From Crocinitomicaceae bacterium (GTDB lineage: Bacteria; Bacteroidota; Bacteroidia; Flavobacteriales_G; Salibacteraceae), in contig PAME01000001.1 in NCBI GenBank assembly GCA_002707155.1, positions 356,029 to 420,028 on the forward strand: a stretch of DNA of 64,000 nt, read 5' to 3'. Shown piece after piece: positions 23,845-30,341 of the stretch. The notes beneath the pieces were generated by a model, which ran no database searches, was not told where the DNA came from, and worked only from the letters and a program-made list of their open reading frames with translations. Numbering within the stretch: position 1 is the stretch's first letter; each line of letters opens with the position of its first letter. The translations under genes and the position numbers were made by a program.

Positions 23845-24503
23845 GACTAGATTATTTTAACGAGAAATTTGATGCTATCGTACCATTATCGGGAGGGATT
23901 GATAGCACTGCTGCGCTGTACAAAGCACTAAAAGAAAACCCAAATAAAAAATACTTGGTTTTTCGTATTGATATGGTGCATGGAACTAGCGGCCATAGAA
24001 CCACCCGCGAAGCCTTGGCTACCGAACAAATATTGAATTGGTTAGAGGAAAAAGGTTTCGATAACTTCGGGTTTCGCGAATTACGAATTGATTATTCTGC
24101 GCTTGGAATGATGCCACCTGTTTGGGACAGCGAGGTTGTAAATTTTGCTGCAAGCCTTGTTATACAGGCAAAGCCAGAAATTTCGCAATTTGTTGAAGGA
24201 GCTATTCACGATGATTATTTGGAAAAGGGTTTTGACGAAAGATTAGACAAAATTGAAAAGATATTACGTCTGCATACTGGAAAGTCGCTCGAAGAATTAG
24301 AATTTTTTTTTCCGTTAAAAGACAAATCTAAGGTTGAGGTAATGCGCTTGCTGCCTCAAGAACTTTTAAATCTAACTTGGAGTTGCCGCTATCCAAAAAT
24401 TGTTGGACCCTGGGAATTTGGTCGTTGTCATGAATGCCCTCAATGTGGTGTGATTGATAAAGTTATTGAAGAATATCCAAATGAGTTTCCGGAAGGGTTT
24501 TAG
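23841..24503 (+). CDS. QueC-like PP-loop ATP pyrophosphatase
   Basis: 220 residues. The PP-loop SGGIDS (17-22) adenylates a carboxylate or amide substrate. A C-terminal four-Cys cluster (C182, C196, C199, C202; GRCHECPQC) matches the zinc site of QueC, which makes 7-cyano-7-deazaguanine. The central part differs from true QueC: the usual PGRN region is replaced by ALGMMPPVWDSEVVNFAASL. So it may be a divergent QueC or a relative with another substrate. No queD, queE, queF or folE lies in the window. It overlaps the GNAT gene by 4 bases. Confidence 0.7.
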   Translation: MRLDYFNEKFDAIVPLSGGIDSTAALYKALKENPNKKYLVFRIDMVHGTSGHRTTREALATEQILNWLEEKGFDNFGFRELRIDYSALGMMPPVWDSEVVNFAASLVIQAKPEISQFVEGAIHDDYLEKGFDERLDKIEKILRLHTGKSLEELEFFFPLKDKSKVEVMRLLPQELLNLTWSCRYPKIVGPWEFGRCHECPQCGVIDKVIEEYPNEFPEGF

Positions 24504-24578
24504 GAAATTACAATTCTTGTTAGAACCCAATCAATTTAACAACCCAATTATTAATTTCACGATTCAATATTTACTATT

Positions 24579-25328
24579 ATGAAAACAGTTTTAATTACAG
24601 GAGCAACCTCGGGAATTGGAAAAGCAACAGCTGAATTGTTGGCTGCAAATGGTTATAATTTGATTCTTACGGGAAGAAGGGAAGAACGCCTCAAGGAACT
24701 GCAAGAGACGCTGAGCCATTTAGCAGAAATTCATATTCTAAAATTTGATGTTCGAGATAAAGGCAATATTCCAAGCCTAATTGAAGGACTGCCAGAACAG
24801 TTCAAGAAAATTGATGTTTTGATAAACAACGCTGGTAATGCTTACGGTCGAGATTCTATTCATGAAGGGTTAATTGATGATTGGGAGAATATGATAGACA
24901 TAAATCTAAAAGGCTTACTTTACCTAACTAGAGCTATTTCACCCCAAATGGTTGAACGGAAAAGTGGACACATCATTAACATAGCATCCTTGGCAGGTCG
25001 AGAAACCTATCCAAATGGAGCGGTTTACTGTGCAAGCAAAACGGCGGTTAAGGCTGCAACCGAAGGCATTCGAAAAGACCTGAATCCGTATGGTATTAAG
25101 GTGAGTTGTATTGACCCCGGATTGGTAGAAACAGAATTTTCAGAGGTTCGATTTCATGGCGATAAACAGGCCGCAGAAAAAGTTTATCAAGGTTACACTC
25201 CGCTTACCGCTTTTGATGTAGCCGAAACTATTGAGTTTGTGCTCAGTCGCCCTCTTCATGTAAATATTGCCGATACGCTTATTTTATGTACCGATCAGGC
25301 ATCGAGCACAATTGTTCGTAAAGGCTAA
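24579..25328 (+). CDS. short-chain dehydrogenase/reductase
   Basis: 249 residues of classical SDR type. The cofactor motif is TGATSGIGKATAELLAANG with the Arg of TGRREERL favouring NADP(H), followed by NNAGNAYG. Catalytic residues are Ser in NIASLAGRE and the YCASK motif. It resembles YdfG-like NADP-dependent 3-hydroxy acid (serine/allo-threonine) dehydrogenases, but the substrate is only a guess. It starts 75 bases after the QueC-like gene. Confidence 0.85.
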   Translation: MKTVLITGATSGIGKATAELLAANGYNLILTGRREERLKELQETLSHLAEIHILKFDVRDKGNIPSLIEGLPEQFKKIDVLINNAGNAYGRDSIHEGLIDDWENMIDINLKGLLYLTRAISPQMVERKSGHIINIASLAGRETYPNGAVYCASKTAVKAATEGIRKDLNPYGIKVSCIDPGLVETEFSEVRFHGDKQAAEKVYQGYTPLTAFDVAETIEFVLSRPLHVNIADTLILCTDQASSTIVRKG

Positions 25329-25359
25329 TTTCGGAGTCAACCATAAGTTCGACTTCTAC

Positions 25360-25367
25360 TACCTTTG
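25360..25367 (+). promoter_or_regulatory. -7 element for the GT9 gene
   Basis: TACCTTTG (TAnnTTTG) ends eight bases before the ATG at 25376; the leader would be about two bases. Confidence 0.5.
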
Positions 25368-25375
25368 AAATAGCT

Positions 25376-26368
25376 ATGGCTCCAAAAATCCTCATCATTC
25401 GTTTTAGTTCTATTGGAGACATTGTACTTACTACTCCGGTAATAAGAATTGCAAAGCAGCAAGTTGAGGGAGCTGAAGTGCATTTGGTAACCAAAAAGGT
25501 CTTTTATCCAGTTGTTGAAGCTAATTCTTATTTAGACAAGGTACATGTGTTAAATGATGACCTTAATACAGTAATAAAGGCTTTAAAAGAAGAACGGTTC
25601 ACCCATCTTATTGACCTGCACAATAATCTCCGTTCACGAAAAATAAAAAAGGCATTAAAGCTACCCACAAAGAGTTTTACCAAGCTGAATATAGAGAAAT
25701 GGTTAGCAGTAAATTTTAAACAAATTCACAAACTGCCTAATATTCATATCGTAGATCGATACCTTGAAACACTTTCAGAATTCAATGTAAAAAACGACCA
25801 AAAAGGGCTAGATTATTTTATTCCTGAAAAAGATAGGGTTGACTTAAAGAAATTACCTCAAACACACCAAAATGGATATTTAGCTTGGGTTATTGGAGGC
25901 TCTTATACAACCAAAATGTTACCCAGTGATAAAGTTGTTGAGGTATTGCGTAGAATTGAAAAACCTGTTGTATTACTTGGCGGACCAGAAGATGCAGAAA
26001 ACGGAAAATTGATTGCTGGAAAATTGGGCTCAAACGTGTTTGATGCATGCGGAAAATTCAACATTAATCAATCGGCATCGTTAGTGAAGCAGGCCTCAAA
26101 AGTATTGTCAAACGATACAGGGTTAATGCACGTTGCAGCGGCATTTAACAAACCTACGTTATCTTTTTGGGGAAATACAATTCCCGAATTTGGAATGTAC
26201 CCCTATATGCCACAACACCCAGAGCGCTCAACCATAATGCAAGTAGCTGATTTACGTTGTAGACCCTGCTCCAAACTGGGTTATAAAAAATGCCCAAAAA
26301 AGCATTTTTACTGCATGAAGTTAATTGATGCGGACAAAGTGGTGGAGTGGGTAAGTGCGAAGCTTTGA
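25376..26368 (+). CDS. glycosyltransferase family 9 (heptosyltransferase-like)
   Basis: A 330-residue GT-B enzyme. The start KILIIRFSSIGDIVLTTPVI is the hallmark of ADP-heptose:LPS heptosyltransferases. The C-terminal half has VVLLGGPEDAENGK and SNDTGLMHVAAAFNKPTLSFWG, the family's nucleotide-sugar site. It would add heptose or a related sugar to the LPS inner core at the cytoplasmic face. A Cys-rich stretch near the end (RCRPCSKLGYKKCPKKHFYC) is seen in some Bacteroidota members. Confidence 0.88.
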   Translation: MAPKILIIRFSSIGDIVLTTPVIRIAKQQVEGAEVHLVTKKVFYPVVEANSYLDKVHVLNDDLNTVIKALKEERFTHLIDLHNNLRSRKIKKALKLPTKSFTKLNIEKWLAVNFKQIHKLPNIHIVDRYLETLSEFNVKNDQKGLDYFIPEKDRVDLKKLPQTHQNGYLAWVIGGSYTTKMLPSDKVVEVLRRIEKPVVLLGGPEDAENGKLIAGKLGSNVFDACGKFNINQSASLVKQASKVLSNDTGLMHVAAAFNKPTLSFWGNTIPEFGMYPYMPQHPERSTIMQVADLRCRPCSKLGYKKCPKKHFYCMKLIDADKVVEWVSAKL

Positions 26369-26393
26369 TACCTGAAACTATTTTGCAGTTTAA

Positions 26394-27158
26394 ATGGAAT
26401 TAACTACATTTAGGCATTCAAAATCAAAATGTTATGAAAGTTCCATACTTTATATTATTACGAATACAAATGGCATCGTTGTTAACGAAAATTTAGGTTC
26501 GATAAACTTACCAAGCCTGAAAATAAGGAGTTTCGATTGGAATCAAAAAGTGCATTGGGAGTTTTTTGAAGGTAAAGATTCACTTACACAAATTGCCAGT
26601 CGCCTATTTTCTTCAAATACAACGGTAAGCTATTTATCTCATCATAAAGATTCGGCTTATAAATGGCTTGATGAAAGGTTTAATATGTACAACCTTGACG
26701 GTACAAAGAAAAGAGTGTGCAGGTATAGTTTTCTTTCCACACATGGTATAAGTTTAATAGCTTCAACAAAAGATAACGGTTTTGTAGCAAGAGCAAAATC
26801 AATACTTTGGGGAGATACAAAGCTAGGTTTCGTCAAAACCGACTCTCTCGGCTTAGTTTACAACACAGATATTATTTGCGATTGCAAAGATTTTAAGGTG
26901 GAGGTTTCAGAAGTAAAAGTACCCGAACTGAATGTTCAGGTGTTTCCAAATCCTGCCACCGATAAAATAAACGTGTTACTCTCGCAAAAGCAGGAAGCCA
27001 CCATAACCCTGCACAACCTAAATGGGCAAGTAGTAAAAACCCAAGCGGCCGAGTTTAATTCTAATATTTTCGATATTAGTGAATTGGATAAAGGGCTATA
27101 TTTTGTTGAGGTCATTTCTCAGAACAGTAAAATAATTAAGAAACTAATTGTAGAGTAG
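26394..27158 (+). CDS. T9SS sorting-domain protein lacking a signal peptide (probable remnant)
   Basis: 254 residues. The C-terminal 72 form a type A T9SS sorting domain: VQVFPNPATDKINVLLS, then LHNLNGQVVKTQ and DKGLYFVEVISQNSKIIKK. Upstream is a segment (STKDNGFVARAKSILWGDTK, then KTDSLGLVYNTDI) like the end of a repeat-rich secreted protein. The N-terminus (MELTTFRHSKSKCYESSILY) is not a signal peptide, although cargo of this pathway must first cross the inner membrane by Sec. An in-frame stop precedes the ATG. It is probably the truncated 3' part of a larger gene. Confidence 0.6.
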   Translation: MELTTFRHSKSKCYESSILYIITNTNGIVVNENLGSINLPSLKIRSFDWNQKVHWEFFEGKDSLTQIASRLFSSNTTVSYLSHHKDSAYKWLDERFNMYNLDGTKKRVCRYSFLSTHGISLIASTKDNGFVARAKSILWGDTKLGFVKTDSLGLVYNTDIICDCKDFKVEVSEVKVPELNVQVFPNPATDKINVLLSQKQEATITLHNLNGQVVKTQAAEFNSNIFDISELDKGLYFVEVISQNSKIIKKLIVE

Positions 27159-27176
27159 AGCCTCGATTCGTCTTAA

Positions 27177-28343
27177 TCAACGCTCAATAACCTCCATTAA
27201 CCGTTTATTACAAGCTTGCCAATTGTAATTTTTTGTCACAAATGCATGGCCGTTTTTGGCAAGTTTATCGTACAGATTAGCGTCTGATAACAAGCGTTCA
27301 ATTTGAATTTTAAATTCCGCTTCGTTGTTTGCAATCAAGATTTCTTCTTCTGGAATTGCTCCTAAAGCATTATTAGCAAGTGGCGTTGTAATACAAGGCA
27401 AGCCCATAGCCATTGCTTCTAGTAATTTGTTTTGCAATCCAGAACCCAACATTAAAGGCGCAACAAAAATTTTGGCCTCGTCATATGCCACTCTAATATC
27501 ATCAACCCAACCCGTAATTTCGACGTTACGAGTGGCTAAAGTCCGCACCTTATGACTCGGCGATTTTCCACAAATTTGCACAGTTGTATTGGGGTCTATA
27601 ATAGGGAAAATGTTTTTTACCAAATACTGAGCAGATTCCACATTAGGTAGGTAACCCATGTTGCCAGTAAATAAAATATCTACTTTTTTAGTTCGGTGCT
27701 CTGATTTAAAAAACTCCGAGTCAATTCCGTTGGGAATAACCGATATTTCTGTTGCATTTGAATGCGTAAGGTGTTCTTTATCGGCTTGACTTATGATTAC
27801 TTTTTTTTCAAAGTACTGAAACATTTTTTCTTCATATGCACGCAAGCGTTTCGCTTCAATAGAGACGATTGGTTTTAGATAAAAGGGAGCTTTATTTGCT
27901 CTTCGCTCCATTCCAATACTTAGCGCATCCATATAGTCTAATGTCTTACTGAAAATGGAGTATTTTTTTGCGTATTCCGCCACCCGAATCAATTGACAAA
28001 AAAACCGTCTGGGTAAGTGCTTTTCGATAATTGCATCTAATTCTTGCTGTGCTTTTTTAGAATAGAAATAAGCAACCTGAAAGGGTTTATCGTTGAACAA
28101 AGCCAAGAATAATCGCCAAAGTATACCCGCATAATTCAAATGAATAATATTCAGTTCACTGCAAATTTCCTCTAATTTTTTGGTTGTTTTTGGGTCGATT
28201 GTATGCGTACTTAAACAACACAGAATAACGGTATAAGAGGCATTCAAATCTTTGATTTGATGAAAAGCGCGCAGTTTATCTCCTTTATCCAACGGATAAG
28301 GGATGCGAGACAATAGGACCAGTAATTTAGGTTTCAACTTCAT
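27177..28343 (-). CDS. glycosyltransferase family 4 (TIGR03087-like)
   Basis: A 388-residue GT-B enzyme. The N-terminus LLVLLSRIPYPLDKGDKLRAFH matches sugar transferases of the TIGR03087 type. The donor-site half has PNGIDSEFF, ILFTGNMGYLPNVESAQYLV and APLMLGSGLQNKLLEAMAMGLP, the usual group 1 glycosyltransferase signature. It probably builds a surface polysaccharide or glycolipid. Its start overlaps the LptF/G-family gene by 17 bases, so the two form an operon. Confidence 0.85.
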   Translation of the reverse strand: MKLKPKLLVLLSRIPYPLDKGDKLRAFHQIKDLNASYTVILCCLSTHTIDPKTTKKLEEICSELNIIHLNYAGILWRLFLALFNDKPFQVAYFYSKKAQQELDAIIEKHLPRRFFCQLIRVAEYAKKYSIFSKTLDYMDALSIGMERRANKAPFYLKPIVSIEAKRLRAYEEKMFQYFEKKVIISQADKEHLTHSNATEISVIPNGIDSEFFKSEHRTKKVDILFTGNMGYLPNVESAQYLVKNIFPIIDPNTTVQICGKSPSHKVRTLATRNVEITGWVDDIRVAYDEAKIFVAPLMLGSGLQNKLLEAMAMGLPCITTPLANNALGAIPEEEILIANNEAEFKIQIERLLSDANLYDKLAKNGHAFVTKNYNWQACNKRLMEVIER

Positions 28344-29766
28344 CTTTTGATTTTTTCCAAAAGATTAGAAAACGGAGCTTTTTAATAATGCGTGAATAGA
28401 ATTCGGAGTCTAAAATTACAGAATCGGTAGTGGCTTTGTAGGTTAAGAATACTCCAATAGGTGTAAGAACAAAACTAGAAAGCCACATACCTACCCATAC
28501 CGGTACGTCACCCGACTTTGCCATTTTCTCCCCTGTTAATGAGGTAATATGAAATAGAATAAAAAATAAAATTGAAATTACAACGGGCATACCTAAACCG
28601 CCCTTTCGAATAATGGCTCCGAGTGGCGCTCCAATAAAAAAGAGAATAAGGCAGGCTATAGACAATGTAAACTTGCGATGAACCTCTATATAATGCCCTC
28701 GAATATGCCTATGTCGGTTGTTCACATCATTAGCAAATCCGGTAGCGTAGGAGTTTGAAGCACGCGTAACATTTACCGCTAAGTTCAAATATTTTAATTT
28801 GTCCGATTTTGTCAATTTACCAAACCAATCGAGATCAACTGCTGCTAAGTTGCTTATATCTATCTCACTCAACAAAACTGAATCTTGAATAAGGTAAATA
28901 TCATGATTCATTCTTTTTTGGAAATAGCTAAGTCGATCTTTATAACGGGCCTCTACCGTATCAATTTGTTGGATAATTTGCACAAAATTCATCATTCTAA
29001 AATTATTGGCAAACATTTCCTCATCGCTGCGCTGAAGCTTAAAGCCCGAGAGATCAAAGGTTATGGTCTTGCTCTCAAAGTCTTGGCGATGCATTGGATA
29101 TTTGGCACCTTCCATATCGGTGTATAAATAACCATTATTTAATTGAAAGCTCAACCCAAGACCATCGGGAGTCATATCCATTCTTCCTGTTTTGGCTCTA
29201 ATTATTTTTCGGTTTCCTTTTTTTTCGGTGTGATCGTATATAAAAACGTCTTCTAGTTCTTCGGTCTCTTCGTTTCTATTTTTTACCCGAATTACAAAAC
29301 CTTCAATGTCTTTATAATACACGTTATCTTTAATGTCTAAGGCTGGTTTTTTCTTTCGAATGTCATAAAGAATAGAGGCAAATTTTTGGTTAGAACTGGG
29401 CCAAATTGAATTGGAAAACACAAAAGCTCCAAAACTCAGAAATATCATAAAAATAATCAGCGGAAACATAATGCGCTGCAAGCTCATTCCAGCGCTTTTA
29501 AGGGCCACCAACTCATATTGCTCGCCAAGATTACCAAAGGTCATTATAGAAGACAACAAGACCGCTAAAGGAAGCGCAAGTGGCACCAAGCTAGCAGATG
29601 CATAAAACAATAATTCTACAATTATCCCAAGCCCCAGACCTTTACCAACCATTTCGTCGATATACACCCAAAGGAATTGCATAACCAAAATAAATAGGGT
29701 GATGAAAAACGTGCTGATGAAAGGACCAACAAAGGTTTTGAAAATAAGGATGTGTAGTTTTTTCAA
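28327..29766 (-). CDS. LptF/LptG-family LPS export permease
   Basis: A 479-residue inner-membrane protein from a TTG start at 29766 (MKKLHILIFKTFVGPFISTF). It has three N-terminal helices, a large periplasmic jellyroll-like domain (about 110-350) and three C-terminal helices (CLILFFIGAPLGAIIRKGGLG). FFIGAPLGAIIRKGG is diagnostic for the YjgP/YjgQ (LptF/G) family, which with LptB extracts LPS from the inner membrane. Whether it is F or G cannot be told. A -7 element (29788-29795) precedes it, and the GT4 gene overlaps its 3' end. Confidence 0.9.
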   Translation of the reverse strand: MKKLHILIFKTFVGPFISTFFITLFILVMQFLWVYIDEMVGKGLGLGIIVELLFYASASLVPLALPLAVLLSSIMTFGNLGEQYELVALKSAGMSLQRIMFPLIIFMIFLSFGAFVFSNSIWPSSNQKFASILYDIRKKKPALDIKDNVYYKDIEGFVIRVKNRNEETEELEDVFIYDHTEKKGNRKIIRAKTGRMDMTPDGLGLSFQLNNGYLYTDMEGAKYPMHRQDFESKTITFDLSGFKLQRSDEEMFANNFRMMNFVQIIQQIDTVEARYKDRLSYFQKRMNHDIYLIQDSVLLSEIDISNLAAVDLDWFGKLTKSDKLKYLNLAVNVTRASNSYATGFANDVNNRHRHIRGHYIEVHRKFTLSIACLILFFIGAPLGAIIRKGGLGMPVVISILFFILFHITSLTGEKMAKSGDVPVWVGMWLSSFVLTPIGVFLTYKATTDSVILDSEFYSRIIKKLRFLIFWKKSKDEVET

Positions 29767-29787
29767 ACGCTAGATTTCAATGCTAAA

Positions 29788-29795
29788 CAAATATA
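29788..29795 (-). promoter_or_regulatory. -7 element for the LptF/G gene
   Basis: On the minus strand this reads TATATTTG (TAnnTTTG), 21 bases before the start codon at 29766. Confidence 0.55.
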
Positions 29796-29820
29796 GTTTG
29801 TCCCTATTGTTTAGGGCTTG

Positions 29821-29867
29821 CCAAAAAAACAAAAACCCTTTTCCGAGTCATCGAAAAAAGGTTTTTT
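29821..29867 (-). terminator. terminator of the START-like gene
   Basis: AAAAACC (29831-29837) pairs with GGTTTTT (29860-29866) with further inner pairing. On the minus strand the hairpin is followed by GTTTTTTT. Confidence 0.7.
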
Positions 29868-29887
29868 ACTATTAATATCGTAAATGA

Positions 29888-30268
29888 TTAAGAACCCAAA
29901 ATCATTTTAAGTTTACCAATTTGCTTTTCCCAAAGTTGCTTGCTTGCTTCAACTTCGTCATCGTCTACATGGTCAATTACTAAAAGTGCAACATCTCCGG
30001 TAAGCTGATCAATCTTAATTCTAAACTCAAAAAAAGTATCATCTTCATCGTCGTCCATCCAATGGAAGCGCACAAATTCATGGTCTCTTTTACCAAGTAA
30101 CTTTGCATCTTCTCCCATTCCTTCCCAAACAAAAGTGTAAATCTCGTCGTTTAGTTTTACGTTATCAGCAAACCATTCAGCAAGCCCTCCTGGTGTAACC
30201 AATCGATTATAAAGGATTCCCGGTGCTGATCGAATTGCAAATTCCAGGTCTATTCTTTCTTTAGCCAT
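29888..30268 (-). CDS. START-like (SRPBCC-fold) domain protein
   Basis: A 126-residue soluble protein. The N-terminus reads IDLEFAIRSAPGILYNRLVTPGGLAEWFADNVK, the Bet v1/AHSA1-like pattern of a helix-grip fold, and the protein is very acidic in the middle (WMDDDEDDTFFEF). I recall this as the small 'START-like domain-containing protein' of Bacteroidota. A ligand-binding or chaperone-like role is possible; none is known. It lies between the LptF/G gene and the M16 peptidase with its own terminator. Confidence 0.75.
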   Translation of the reverse strand: MAKERIDLEFAIRSAPGILYNRLVTPGGLAEWFADNVKLNDEIYTFVWEGMGEDAKLLGKRDHEFVRFHWMDDDEDDTFFEFRIKIDQLTGDVALLVIDHVDDDEVEASKQLWEKQIGKLKMILGS

Positions 30269-30341
30269 CTCTATTTCAATTATTTACCTTAATGGTAACT
30301 GGTTCGCAATATATATAAAAACTTGCTGAATTCTACCCCGC

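Noticed and set aside
22895..24503. Calling the QueC-like trio a known defence system such as Qat or type IV CBASS
   Set aside because: No QatA/B/D-like, cyclase or effector genes are present; only the QueC-like fold is shared.
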